Assembly: GCA_016808115.1 (NCBI GenBank)
Contig: JAEQBH010006406.1
Coordinates: 1 to 64,000 of the forward strand
Direction: 5' to 3'
Source: Tetrastigma voinierianum
Lineage: Eukaryota > Streptophyta > Magnoliopsida > Vitales > Vitaceae
Length of the DNA stretch: 64,000 nucleotides
The notes beneath the pieces are model-generated. The model worked only from the letters and a program-made list of their open reading frames with translations, searched no databases and had not been told where the DNA came from. Made by a program: the position numbers and the translations under genes. Positions within the stretch are counted from its first letter, which is position 1, and each line of letters begins with the position of its first letter. Below, piece by piece: positions 11,035 through 22,797 of this stretch.

Positions 11035-11671
11035 ACAGTAAAAGTTCACACCAAGAAAATGAAATCATCAAAAGATAGAAAGATAGAAAATGAAACACAA
11101 TGTGGGCCATGAAAGATAGAAAGATGATAAAGATTCCTCCAAAGCTAGTGGAAAGAAGGTTCAAAAAGAAAATAAAGTGAATACTATGGAGGCCAAACAG
11201 AATGGGAAAACAAGAAAGACGATTACCTGTTGAGTTTTGAGTCGTTGAGAGACGTGTAGAAAGTAGACCTCGATTCAAAAATCTAGTAAAAGACAATTAA
11301 TAAATATATAAGAAATGGAAGTAAAAGGTTTTAAGGAGTGTAGGGTCCAGCCCATGCATTCTGAGGAGGAGAAGGAGAAAAACTTTTCTCTCACTGCCAC
11401 AATCAGCTTCATTAGGCTCCAATAGAAGAGTTTTATATTGAAGTATTTTGTTTGAAAAAAAAATAAAATAAAATTAGTTTTTAATCAAAAGTAATACCCA
11501 AAGTAATCCGTTCGGACCACGGAGGATTACAACACAGAGGATTATAATTTTAAGTACCAAATGCCGCTCTCATGGATAATGTGCTTTTAATTAGAGTTTG
11601 AAGTGTTGCTTTTTCTCCCCCATTTCTCCTCCCCCTCACCTATTCTCTTCTTCACCCACGGAGGCAACAGA

Positions 11672-12201
11672 CTAAGGCTTGTTAAATGCTGGAGAAGAGC
11701 GTATCGGCATTTAGGTATGAAATCTGCAGCGTGTTGTTTTTTTATCATTGAGAAGCGGTCTGGGGTGAATGGAGTGCGAAGGGAAAGGCCGCGTGATTCA
11801 GAGTCAAAGTCAAGGCCTCACGGAGTTGAAGTAAAGCTTCTATCCTGCATTCATGAAATATATTTGACACTTTTTGTATAAACTCTGATTTTGTTTTATA
11901 AATATTTTGGTATTGAAAACGGCTTATAAAGTCGTAATGTATAAATGTGGTAAATGGACCAAATGGGCATATAATCTGCATATTTAATGAAAATGTGTGA
12001 AAACAAAATTATGGGCCCCCTTTAAGCTGAATTAGTATATACAAATATATTTTCATAAAGATAAATATCATTTACAAAATAGTAATTGGAAATGTGTTTT
12101 ACTGACAAAAGAAAAAGAAATTGGATTTGAAAAGAGGACCGCGTCCCGGATCTGATTCGGCCTCCGAGTTGGGGTCGGGTATGGGGTCGCGAGCCGTCAC
12201 A
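11672..12201 (+). repeat. Element A 5' LTR, 3' part only
   Basis: Matches 25190-25721 from about the word GCGTAT(C/A)GNNNTTTAGG onward and ends GAGCCGTCACA. The left 2.4 kb of the LTR is absent. The sequence to its left (11425-11671) has no counterpart in the 3' LTR. Confidence 0.8.
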
Positions 12202-12208
12202 TTTTTAG

Positions 12209-12221
12209 TGGTATCAGAGCC
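12209..12221 (+). other. Primer binding site of element A
   Basis: TGGTATCAGAGCC is an exact complement of the 3' end of plant initiator Met-tRNA and lies 7 bases after the LTR end. It is the start point of minus-strand DNA synthesis. Confidence 0.9.
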
Positions 12222-12379
12222 TAGGTTTAGGCGGTTCTACAAAATGATTTTGAAATTTTTGTAAATGATTTTTAAATTGTTTATGACATGCATTGCATTT
12301 ACATATAAGGAATGACATGACTTCCCGATGCGGATCTTGTCGGTCTTAATAGGTAAGCACATGGAAAGTTCGGGCCCAA

Positions 12380-12495
12380 ATGTGTCGTTGTGAATAGAGT
12401 CTATAGGGTGTCCCATTAAGATTATGAAGTATGATTTTATGGGAGGGTGATCAAGTTGTCATTTAGAGAGTTTGATGTGATATTGGGGATGGATT
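12380..12495 (+). pseudogene. Element A protease carboxy-terminal remnant
   Basis: The reading includes VNRVYR and then REFDVILGMDWL, the conserved end of the gypsy aspartic protease domain just before reverse transcriptase. It is cut by the insertion of element B right after the tryptophan-leucine pair; the sequence picks up again at 19735. The catalytic DTG region and all of gag are missing. Confidence 0.8.
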
Positions 12496-12500
12496 GGTTG

Positions 12501-15090
12501 TATAACACTCCAAATTATACTTTGACAGTTTTATAACATGTTTAGGGTATAATAAAAGTAAATGTATATTTTTTCGGAATAAAATAAAATAAGCAAAACC
12601 CAGAATTAATTCAAAAGTCAAGGGTAAATTGGTAAATAGCCAATTAAGGACCCAAATGACATAATAAGAAAAGATTGTATGTTAAAGTAGGAGGTGAATA
12701 AGTTAGAATGACGAATAGATAGAAAGGGGAGGGCCAAGATACTTCAAAATTGAATTTGATGTCAAAATTTGGATAAGGCCAAACATGGCCTTATCTTAAG
12801 ACCCAAAATATCCCATTTTGGTAGGGCTTTTACATAGAGGAAGAAGAAGAGGAAAAGAGAGAAAGAGAGAAGAGAAGAAGAGAGGAAGAAGAAGAGGAGA
12901 AGAAGGGAAGAGAGAAGTTGAAGGAGAAGAAGAAATCAGGTATGGATATGTAAGGAATTTTGGTATGAATTTGTGTATGGAATTGTTTGTATGGAACTTT
13001 GGTAGGATTGTGTATGGATTTGTATGGATACTTGTTTGGAGGTTTGGAATACCTCTTTTTGTGTAGAATCCTTGTTTGGTTTGGTTGTGGTCCTCAATGG
13101 AGGAAAAATTTGTATAGAGAAAATGTTGGGTTTTAGAGGAGATGTTGTCCTTTTTTTTAAAAATTGTTTTAGCCATAACATAGCCATCACTCATTCAGAT
13201 TGAGTGATTCAAATTTAAATAAACAACACTTCTAGAAAAACAAATATTAGCGAAATAGGTGTATGCAAATTTGGACCACAAGTGTACCGGAAAATTCGGT
13301 AAAAGTGAAATTTATGTTTTGGTCGATTTTGATAAAGTTTAGATTCTGAGCAGTTTTAGTATTTAAGTATTAAGTTGAGTTTATTTCATCGAATTAAGTG
13401 ATTAATTCTTGAAGTAAATGAAACACAGAAAAAAAATATGTAAATAATTATATCCAAATTTGGACCCCATTGGTCGAAGAATTCCACCTGAGTGACTTAA
13501 GGGAACAATTATGTCGCAGAAATACATCTATATGATCCACTGAAGCTGGAAGTAATTCGGTTGTTTAAATCGTAAGCTTGAGTTATCTTAGTGAATCTCG
13601 GAGTGATTAATTTATGTACAAAACTGAACATTTGGGAGAACAACTTTTCATAGAAGAAAATATAGTCCAAATTATGTCTCTATCATTCTAAAAATTTCAA
13701 ATATAGGACACAATTCCATATTACATTCGCAGAAGCTGTCCGGGAGGTAGTTCGGAATGTTTAGGCCAGTATCTCCCAATTAAAGTCCAATTGACATGAT
13801 TTTGAACCATAAGAACTTAAGACACTTAGGGGTATATTGAGTTAGAAGATCACTCTCTAACAATCCACATTTATAGGGTCCAAAAATTGTAGTAATGGAC
13901 TTAGTAGTTCGCCTCGAATTGTTTAGAGCGAGTGGTTATGGAAATTAGAGTGTATAAAGGTTATATAAATGTATTGTTATATGAAATAATGCATCATAGT
14001 GATATGATCATGATAACATGTGTTATGAAAGCTAAAGAGAATATACGTATAATTTTGTTATATGAAAAAGTACAGTTAAATGTTATAAAAGATTATTTGA
14101 TAATGAATATCTCATAAGTATACATGATATCAGTAGTTATTCAATATATGTAAGGATATCTTTTTCTAATACTTGAAGATTGTTAAAAAACATAATAAAA
14201 TGATTGCTTGCTTATGATCGGGTAGTTGGATGAATGGAAAGGCGTACTGTAGGGATCTGATTCTTCTGACATATAGTTTTATAGATATCGAGAGCCACTG
14301 TTTGGTCAGTGAGCATAGATCCGTTTGGATCATTATAGACCCCGTTTGGGTCATACAGGATAGAGATTCTGCGTCTCATACAGGTGATAGTACCTTGGAA
14401 CCGCCACGAGTTCTTTCAGTATCCACTTCTAAGAGTTTATACAGGCATGAAACATAAAGCAAATTACAAGTATCTGTAGATGAGATGTATATAATATATG
14501 ACATGATATAGAGAAGCATAGCGGTGCTATGTGATGATAGTATACGATTTACAAGAACAAGAAGTAAAGTGTAAGATGACACAAAAGTATATGAAATATG
14601 ATAGAAATGAAACATGTTATGAAAGAGTAGATGTATAAAGTAGTAAGTATATGTAAATGTTATATTTGTCATAAGTATATGCATGTGTTTAAAGTGAGAT
14701 GATCCTTATTAGGGGTCTTCCACGAGTATTATTTCCACTAAGCTATAAGCTTAGCATGGGTGTTTCATCGTGCTTGATGCAGAGAAGAGGAAACCGAGAG
14801 GGAATGAGACAATCCGCATCAGAGTAGTGAAGTCAACACATCACTAGGTGCCCATTGGAAGACCATTTGGTGTAATGTATATGTATTTTTGTTTCTTTTG
14901 TAAGCAATGTAAATATTGTAAGCGTTGAGCAGCCATATATTTTAATTATTTGCTACATAATATAAAATCTGAGTTAAATGTTTAACATTATATGAATGAA
15001 TAAGCTTAAAGTTTATAAGTTTACTTAGTAAAACGAGGAAAAAAATGACACCCTTCTTGACAGCCCAGGTGCTAGGGTTAGGGCGTCACG
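12501..15090 (+). repeat. Element B 5' LTR
   Basis: Runs from TATAACACTCC to GGGCGTCACG. The last base was probably A, since the other copies end CACA. It contains a purine-rich tract at about 12838-12935 followed by AGGTATGGAT, long AT-rich stretches, and the words CACTAAGCTATAAGCTTAGC (14736) and TGACACCCTTCTTGACA near its end. It matches 17887-19734 and, inverted, 50005-53351. Confidence 0.9.
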
Positions 15091-15096
15091 ATTTAG

Positions 15097-15108
15097 TGGT
15101 ATCGAGCC
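15097..15108 (+). other. Primer binding site of element B
   Basis: TGGTATCGAGCC is the Met-tRNA primer site with one base lost, six bases after the LTR end, in the same position as in element A. Confidence 0.8.
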
Positions 15109-15169
15109 TAGGTTTAGGCGGCTGCGGAATAGAGTATATGATCGGCATGTGTTTAGTAATGTGTTGGCG

Positions 15170-16240
15170 ATGTGTGGATGTCTTTGTGTTTGTATAGATG
15201 GATCGTCCTCGAATTTGCCCGAAGGCGGTTGAGGTGTTAACCCGGAGATCGAGGGTTTGCTAACCGGATCCTTGAATATGTAAGGCGATAGTCATGCCCC
15301 AGCCGAGCCAAATGGAGTGTTACTGAGGATATTTCAGGATATGACTCGAGTATTAGAAAGATTAACAGCTCCAAAAGGCCCGATAGACATGGTAAGAAGA
15401 CATGGGGCTAAGGAATTCCATGGGTCAAACATGGAAGAGTTCGATAAAGTTGATTTATGGTTGGAAAAGCTGCAATGAATAGTGAAGGAGGTGAGATGCC
15501 CTCCCAATCAAAGAGTGACATGTGTAGTTTCTCTATTGTAAGGCAGTGCTCATGATTGGTGGAAGCTAGTGTTGAGGAGTCCGAGGCTTCAAGATGCCAT
15601 ACCATGGGAGTTTTTCGTCTAAGAGTTCATGGCCAAATATGTCTCTGATATGTACAGGGAGACCAAATGGAAGCAGTTCCTAAATATGAAGCAAAGGAAC
15701 TTATCAATGGCGGAATATGAGAAAGAATTCAACCATCTTAACAAGTATGCACTTGAATTAGTCCCCATTGAGGCATTTTGGTGTAGGCAGTTTGAGGATG
15801 TATTAAATGAGTCCATAAAAAGATATCTAGCGCCAGTGACAGTACTCCAACAAGTATATTTCTATCAGTTGGTTCAAGCGGCAATGAAAGTGAAATAATC
15901 TGAGGCAAGCAGTAGAGAAAGATTTCATAAGAGGAAGCTTTCTAGAGGAGCTTCTTCCTTCTCGGGTAAAAGAGCCATAGAGTCCCAAACTGAGTCAGTA
16001 CATAGTTCTACCATAAGGGGAAGAAGACAAGGAAATACAGTAGTACCTAAATCTTTAGTAGAGGTGTAATGGGACGGTAGAAACTGCAGAGTGCCCTACG
16101 TTGCCATCGGCGACATTTGGGAGTTTGCAGTTGTTGTGGGAGGTGCCCGGATATAAACGAACATTTAATAGCAAATTGTCTCAAAGAGTCAAGGGACAAT
16201 AGGAATCCTTAGAGTAACAGCAGAGGGAGGTCCGCGGCAC
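15170..16240 (+). pseudogene. Element B gag remnant
   Basis: Broken plus-strand frames contain the retrotransposon gag pattern. HGAKEFHGS and FDKVDLWLEKLQ come first, then HDWWKLVLRS, and then a clean stretch at 15629-15898 with ETKWKQFLNMKQRNLSMAEY and EFNHLNKYALELVP. A cysteine/histidine-rich part near 16090-16190 fits the zinc knuckle that binds RNA. The protein would form the virus-like particle. There are several stops and frameshifts, so it is not functional. Confidence 0.8.
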
Positions 16241-16399
16241 CGCGAGTCAGCTCGAGATAGGAGTGGGGTTGAGGGGCGGGCAAATCATAGAGGACGAGGA
16301 GGCCTGATATCGGAGGCGATGGAGTCGTCTATGCCTTCAACGCCCGGCCACGGGCATATGCTATGAAGGCTCATGAGGACGAGATGCACAGTAATTCTT

Positions 16400-16800
16400 T
16401 AGTATAATTTCTCTTTATAGTATTGAAATGCATGCGTGTCGACCACAGTTTACTCATTTTCATATGTATGCATTGAGCATGTGTTCGATAAGATGACAGC
16501 AGTGGAGTAGCTATCATATGATATGCATGTAACCCGATCCTTTTAGGAGCACAATGTCAATGTGAATAGAGTTTATAAATTGCCTTATAATTTCCTTGAT
16601 AGGGAATTTGATTTGATTGCTCTACCATTTCGTGAATTTGATTTGATTTTTGGGAATGGTTGGTTGTACAACCGAAATTTTATAATTGATTATGATAAAA
16701 AGGCAGTAGTGCTTAGATGTTACGTCGATCCACGTAATAGTGTTCGATCCCAGCCCGATGTCAATGTGAGTTCCTTCTTCTGGCCCAGCGATTCTTGAGA
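16400..16800 (+). pseudogene. Element B protease remnant
   Basis: The frame at 16562-16798 reads NRVYKLPYNFLDREFDLI and then REFDLIFGNGWLY, matching the end of gypsy protease (usual form REFDVILGMDWL). The catalytic aspartate region upstream is not clearly readable. A stop at 16796 separates it from the RT part. Confidence 0.75.
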
Positions 16801-16929
16801 AAAGGATGTGAGGCCTTTTGGCTTTGGTGTGACTGCAAAAAGGAGTCAAATAGAAATTGGAAAATATTCTAGTTGTGAAGATTTTCCGGATGTGTTCTCG
16901 AAGAGTTGCACAGTATTCCTTTATAAAGA

Positions 16930-17884
16930 GAAGTGGATTTATCTATTGAGATTTTCTTGAGAGCGACTCCACTCTAGGGCACCATACAGGATGGCTCCAG
17001 GCGAGTTAGAAAGAGAAATTTAAGATTCAAGCTACAAAAGTTTGGATAAAGGTTTATCAGGCACCCCAGTGTTTCTCCACAGGGTGCTATTTTATTCATG
17101 AAAAGAAAGATGGCACTCTGGATGTGCATTGATGATCAGCAAATCAATAAGGTGACAGTGAAAAACAAATGCAGGTGCAGAATTGAAGATCTTTTGATCG
17201 ATTAAAGGAGCGAGTGTCTTCGAAGATAGACACACGATCATGGCGCCTATCGGCTAAGGTGAAGATGTCGTGTCTTGAAGATTGCATTTAGAACTCGATA
17301 TGGCCGTATGAGTTTTGGTAATGCCATTTGGGTTGACTAATGCACCGACAGCATTTATGGATTTAATGAATAGGTTATTCCGACCTTATGTAGATCAATT
17401 TGTTGTAGTTTTTATCGATGACATCCTGGTGTATTATAAGGATGCACAGGAACATGAACAACATCTGAGAATAGTCTTGGAGACGTTAAGAGAAAAAAGG
17501 TTATATGCTAAACTCAACAAGTGTGACTTTTGGCTAAAGGAAGTTTCCTTCATAGGTCATATTGTGTCAATTGAGGGAATAAGAGTGGACCCTATAAAAA
17601 TTGAGGTAATTGTAAATTGGAAACCGCCTCGAAGTGTAATCGGGGTAAGGAGTTTCTTGGGCCTAGCAGGATATTATAGAAGATTTGTGAAAGGATTTTC
17701 TGTCATAGCTTCTCCGCTCACCAAATTACTCAGGAAGGGAGTAAAGTTTGAGTGGTCAGATAAGTGTCAAAATAGTTTTGAACAATTGAAAGAAATGCTG
17801 GTTGAAGCACTAGTATTGAAGCAACCTACCTCGGGAAAAGAGTACACCTTATACAATGATGCTTCAGGCATTGGTTTGGGATGA
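16930..17884 (+). pseudogene. Element B reverse transcriptase and start of RNase H
   Basis: The first part (to about 17310) is frameshifted but shows APYRMAP and WMCIDDQQINKVTVKN, RT fingers motifs. The open stretch 17315-17884 has MPFGLTNAPTAFMDLMNR, the active-site box VVVFIDDILVYY, GHIVSIEGIRVDP and RSFLGLAGYYRRFVKGFS. RNase H then begins with YNDASGIGLG. The active-site aspartates are present here. The reading ends at a stop, and three bases later the sequence passes into LTR, so the rest of RNase H and all of integrase are lost. Confidence 0.9.
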
Positions 17885-17886
17885 GA

Positions 17887-19734
17887 ACAAATATTGTGGA
17901 AATAGGTGTATGCAAATTTGAATGCAGTGTCTGAGAAAATTCAGTGAGAAGTGAGGCTCTGTTTTGGATCCAATTATGATCTGATTTGGGTTTGGAATAG
18001 TTTTGGTATTTAGGTCATAAGTTGAGTTTCACTCATCCAAATTGAGTTATTCAAATTTCTAGGTAAACTAGACTTCTAAAAAAACAAATCTCTAAAATAA
18101 GTATATCCAAATTTGGACCCCATTGGACCCAGAAAATTCATCAAAGTAAGGGAACAATTATGTCCCTTAAATATGTCTCCTATGATCCTTGAAGCTAGAG
18201 TAGATTACGGTTGTTTAAATCCCGTAGCAGGTTATACTATTCCAAATGAGAGTGATTCAAATTTTTTGTACAAACTAGACATCTGGAGAACAACTTTCAT
18301 GGCAAGAAATTATGGTCAAATTATGTCTCTATCATTCCCTAAAAATTTCAAATATAGGACACAATTCTGATTATGTTCTTGGGAAGCGTCGGGAGCGAGT
18401 TCGAATGTTTTAGACCATATCTCCCAAATTGAAAGTCCAAATGACATGATTTTTTGAACCATAAGAAACTTAAGGTATAGAGTATATTGAGTTAGAAGAT
18501 CACTTTCTCTAACAATCCGATTCTGAGGAGTCGAAATTGTAGTCGAAAATGGGCAGGAGGCTGCCTCGGTGTTTAAACGAGGTAGTTATGAAATTGAAGA
18601 ATTATATAAAGGTTATATAAATGTATTTGTTATATGAAATAATTCATTATAGTAATATTATCATGATAACATATGTTATGAAAGATAAAGAAAATACACG
18701 TATAATTTTCTTTATATGAAAAGAAATCTGATTAAATGTTATAAGAAATTATTTGATAATGAATATCTCATAGCAGTATACATGATAACAATTGAATTAT
18801 TCATGTATATGAGATATCTTTTCTATTACCTAAAAGATTGTTAAGAAAACATAATAAAGTGATTATGCATGGCTAGGGTAGTTGGATAGATAGGCATGCA
18901 TAGGGATACGGTTGCTCTGACATCGATTACATAAATACTCCGGCGTTTCGGTCGATGACGCAGATCCGTTTGGATCATTATAGCGACCACGTTTTAGATT
19001 ATGAGATAGAGATCATTGTCTCATGCGGTGATAGTACCTTGGGTATAGTTCTTTCCGTATCCACTTTTAAGGTTTATGCAGGCATGAAACATAAAAGCAA
19101 ATTACAAGTATATGCAAATGAGATGTATATAATATATGACATGATATGAGAAGCATAGCAGTGCTATGTGATGATAGTATCTGATTCTGAGAACAAGAAG
19201 TAAAGTGTAGATGACACGAAAGTATATGAAATGATAGAAATGAAACATGTTATGAAAAAGTAGATATAGAAATGGATAAAATATATGCAAATTTTATATT
19301 TGTCATCCCGGTATATGCATGTATCTAAAGTGAGATGATCCTTATTAGAAATTCGATCCACAGTATTCCCACTAAGCTACTCAAAGCTTGAGAGCAGGTG
19401 TTTCATCACGTAGCCAGAGTGCAATAGGAAACGAAGAAACGGGACGGTCATGCGATCAAAGTTAACACATCAGCTAGGTGCCTTTGGAAGACCATTTAGT
19501 CTAATGTATATGTATTTTTGTTTCTTTTGTAAGCAATGTAAATATGTAAATGTTGAACACTTCCATATATGGAGCTTGTATATTTTGTAATTCGCTACTA
19601 TGAAATATAGCGTACAAGTTAAATGTTTAACATTATGAATGAACAAGCAAGTTTACTTAGTTTATAGTACTTAGGGGAAAAAAAAAAAAATGACACCCTC
19701 TCTTGACACCGGGTGCCGAGTTGGGGGCGTCACA
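17887..19734 (+). repeat. Element B 3' LTR, truncated at its 5' side
   Basis: Aligns with the 5' LTR from about 13239 (the shared word ACAAATATT) to its end. The first 740 bases of the LTR are missing through the internal deletion. It ends GGGGGCGTCACA next to the GGTTG duplication. Confidence 0.88.
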
Positions 19735-19739
19735 GGTTG

Positions 19740-22700
19740 TCTCGACACCAAGTGGTAGTTGATTGTAGAATGAACACTACCTTAAGGACACTGAGTGGCA
19801 ATGAAGTGACTTTCATCAGCTAGAGGTTGAACCACCTCTCTAATGTGATATCCGCCACTACTGCTAGAACGATGGTTCGAAAAGGGTGTGAAGCCTACTT
19901 GGCATATGTGATTGATACGAAAAAGGTGGAGCCTAGTTTATTAGATATCCCTACAATTTGTGATTATCCGAATGTGTTTCTCGAGGTGCTCGGGATTGCC
20001 TCCACGGATAAGTTAGAGTTTGCAATTGATGTTGTTTGGTGCCACTCAGGCATCATTACACCGTGTCGGTATTTCCGGTGGAGTTAAAAGAATTGAAGCT
20101 TAGTTGCAAGGGTATTAGAGAAAGGATTTATTCGTCAGTGTATCTGCCATGGGGAGCTCAAATCTTTGTTAAAAGAAAGATGATGCGTTTAGGTTGTGTG
20201 TTGATTATAGGCAAATATGAACAAAATGACGGTGAAAAGCAATATCAGATTTACCGGGATTGATGACTTGTTCGACCAATTGAAGGGGTGCAAGTGTCTT
20301 TTCGAAGAATGACTTACGTCGGGTATCATCAATTAAGGATTGGCCGTCACGGATGCATGGAGCGCGGCGTTTAGAGCGTATATGGACATTATGAGTTCCT
20401 TGTAATCACCGTTTGGGTTGACAAATACTCCGGTAGCTTTCATGGACTTAAATGAATCGTGTTTTCCAGCTGTATGATCAGTTTGTCTTGGAGTGTTTAT
20501 ATATGACATCCTTGTGTATTCAAAGGATCGAAGATCATGATACACCTTCGGGTAATCTTCAGAGACCTTGAGAAAAGGAACAATTATACAAAGCGAAGCG
20601 GAAATGTGAATTTTGGTTGAAAGTGTCCTTTCTTAGGCACATTAACCATCGAGAAGAGAGGAATTTGAGTGGATCCAAAGAAGATAGAGGTGAATATTGA
20701 ATGGAAACCATCGTGAAATGTCACGAAAGTGTGTAGTTTCTTGGGATTGGCAAGTTACTATAGAAGGTTCGTTAAAGGGTTTTCAATGGCTTGCATTACT
20801 GTGGTGAGATTGCTCTAAAGAATGAGATTTGGTGAAGTGAAAGTGTCGAAGCTAGTTTGAAAAAGTTGAAAGCATTTTTAATCGAGCCTTAGGTTCTTAC
20901 CCGGCCGACCTACGGTAAAGAATAAGTGATTTTGGTGTTCTTCATTAAATGGACTTGGATGTGTGTCCTTATGCAAGAGGGTAAAGTGGTAGCTTACGAT
21001 TCAAGGCAGTTGAAGCCGCATGAAAAGAACTATCCTACGCATGATTTTGAATTGGCCGCCATTGTGTTTGCATTGAAAATTTGGAGACACTACCTTTGGT
21101 AGGAAAAAGTGAACAATACACCGATCACAAAAGTCTTAAGTATTTGCCCTCGCAAAGAGAGCTTAACTTAAGACAACATAGATGGATGGAATTGAGATTG
21201 TGTGATCGATTATCATCCCAGGAAGGCCAATGTAGTAGCAGATGCTCTGAGTAGAAAGTCAGTACAAACGCTTCGAGCGTTGAATGCTCATTTGTCATTG
21301 TCAGAAGACGGTGCAATAGTAGCGGAATTGATAGCAAAACCGGATTTGTTGAATTGAGTGCTAGAGGCACAAAAGAATGATGAGAAAATTTCCGTAATTG
21401 TAAATCAAAGTAGAGAGGGGAAAGAAACCGAATTTACAGTGAACGAGGATGGATTTGTGTATTATAGAGATCGGGTTTGTGTACCCAATGATGATGAGTT
21501 GAAGAAATCCATTCTCGAAGGCACAGTGAATCTTTGCTATTTATCCTGGTAGCCTGAAGATGTATCGGGTTTAAAGACTCATATTAGTGGTTTGGAATGA
21601 AAAGAGATGTTTGAATTTGTGACGAGTGTATGGTGTGTAAGAAAGTGAAAGCGAACATGAGTTCCTTCGAGTTGTTGACCTATCGGGGATGCAGAATGGA
21701 AATGGGACCAAATCCTGATGGATTTTTGCTGGTGGGTTATGGATTGTGAGAAGAAAGCATGACTCGGTTTGGGTAGTGGTAGACCGATTGATAGGCGGCT
21801 CTTCCACAGTGAGAGCCAGGCTATTCACTTGACAAGCTGACAGAGCTTTAAATAAAGGAAATAGTTCGGTTACATGAGATTCCAATATCGATCATTTCAG
21901 ATAGAGATCAGAGGTTTACCTCGAGATTTTGGGGAAAGTTGCAAGAGGCTTTGGGCACTCAGTGAGATTTTTAGCTGCTTGCGTTCCACCTGACGGATGG
22001 ACAATCAGAGAGAGTGATCTAAGTGTTGGAAGCTATGCTAAGAAGTTGTGTGATTGACTATGAGGGTAGTTGAGATAGACACATTCCTCTAGTTGAATTT
22101 GTGTACAACAATAGCTTCCAGTCAAGTATTGGAATGGCGCCTTCTGAGGGCTCTCTACGGAAGAAAATCACGAGAACACCATTGTGTTGGACCGAGTTAA
22201 AGAAAGCGAGAAGAGAAGATAATTGGCTTTTTGATTTGATTCAAAAATCGAAAAGTGAAAATGATTAGAAAGATTAGAGAAGTGGCCATGGATAGACAAA
22301 AAAGTCTACCTTGGCATGAGAAGAAAGGATATTTGATATGAGATCGCGAAAGTATTTTTAAGTATCGCCTTGGAAGAAAATGTGAGATTTAGGAAAAAGA
22401 GAGCGAGTTTATTACTAGGTTCATTAAGACGTATGAGGTGATAGAGAAAGTAGGTCGATGCTTGTCTGGTTAGCTTTCGAGTTGGAAAAGATTCATAATG
22501 TTTTCCATGTGTCCAATGTTGAGGAAATGCAATTCGGACAGCGCATGTAATCTCTTCAAAGACAATTGAGCTTAGACGAGTTTGACACATGAAGAGAAGA
22601 GCCGTCAAAGTCTTTAGCTCGGGAAGTGAAAGGATTCTTAGCGGAAAAGCGGAATCGTTAATTCGAAGTCTTTGTGGAGGAACCATAAGGCAGGAGAGCC

Positions 22701-22745
22701 ACGTGGGAAAGCAGAAAGAGATTATGCGGCAACAATACCCTCAAC
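19740..22745 (+). pseudogene. Element A pol remnant: RT, RNase H, integrase
   Basis: After the B insertion the reading resumes with TLRTLSGNEVTFIS, then VRKGCEAYLAYVIDTKK (19870-19925), a decayed RT with YDQFV and SKD near its active site (about 20470-20530), and SFLGL(A)SYYRRFVKGFS (about 20735-20785). RNase H shows DSRQLKPHEKNYPTHDFELA (about 21000-21060) and TDHKSLKYL. Integrase shows the EWKWDQILMDF segment (21700), TDGQSERV (about 21990) and PLVEFVYNNSFQSSIGMAPS (about 22090-22150). The tail reads RRATWES and NNTLNF. Many frameshifts and stops are spread across it, so no enzyme is made. Confidence 0.88.
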
Positions 22746-22783
22746 TTTTGATGAAGAGGTAATTTCGAGGGCCAATTTCTTTT

Positions 22784-22797
22784 AAGGAGGGGAGAGT
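22784..22797 (+). other. Polypurine tract of element A
   Basis: AAGGAGGGGAGAGT stands immediately before the 3' LTR start TGTAACACCC. It is the usual primer for plus-strand DNA synthesis. Confidence 0.88.

Larger units (their letters stand above)
9125..11424. repeat. Dispersed block X, copy 1
   Basis: From about 9165 this 2.3-kb block matches 25722-27917 in the same order and orientation, with moderate divergence and many small indels. It contains a TRIM element, a spacer with CCCTTTTATTTATTTGAAAAG, a hAT-like element and a right flank ending TCAGCTTCATTAGGCT. A 290-bp piece of it also lies at 895-1185. Copy 1 lies left of element A and copy 2 lies right of it. No protein family was recognised in it. 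Confidence 0.8.
12501..19734 (+). mobile_element. Gypsy element B, inserted in element A
   Basis: A 5-bp target duplication, GGTTG, stands on both sides (12496-12500 and 19735-19739). The element starts TATAACACTCC, a mutated TGTAACACCCC, and ends GGGCGTCACA. Inside are a 2.6-kb 5' LTR, a degenerate Met-tRNA primer site, gag, protease, RT and the start of RNase H. The sequence then jumps into the middle of the 3' LTR, so integrase, the polypurine tract and the first part of the 3' LTR are deleted. Removing it restores the order of element A's pol, which shows it arrived later than A. Confidence 0.92.

Noticed and set aside
11009..11296. 95-codon minus-strand opening in block X copy 1
   Set aside because: The matching part of copy 2 does not keep the frame, so it is not under coding constraint.
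12209..12221. tRNA-like sequence
   Set aside because: It is the 13-base primer complement, not a tRNA gene; no cloverleaf surrounds it.
12796..13194. 132-codon minus-strand opening, rich in serine, proline and leucine
   Set aside because: It is the complement of the purine-rich tract of the B LTR and reflects composition.
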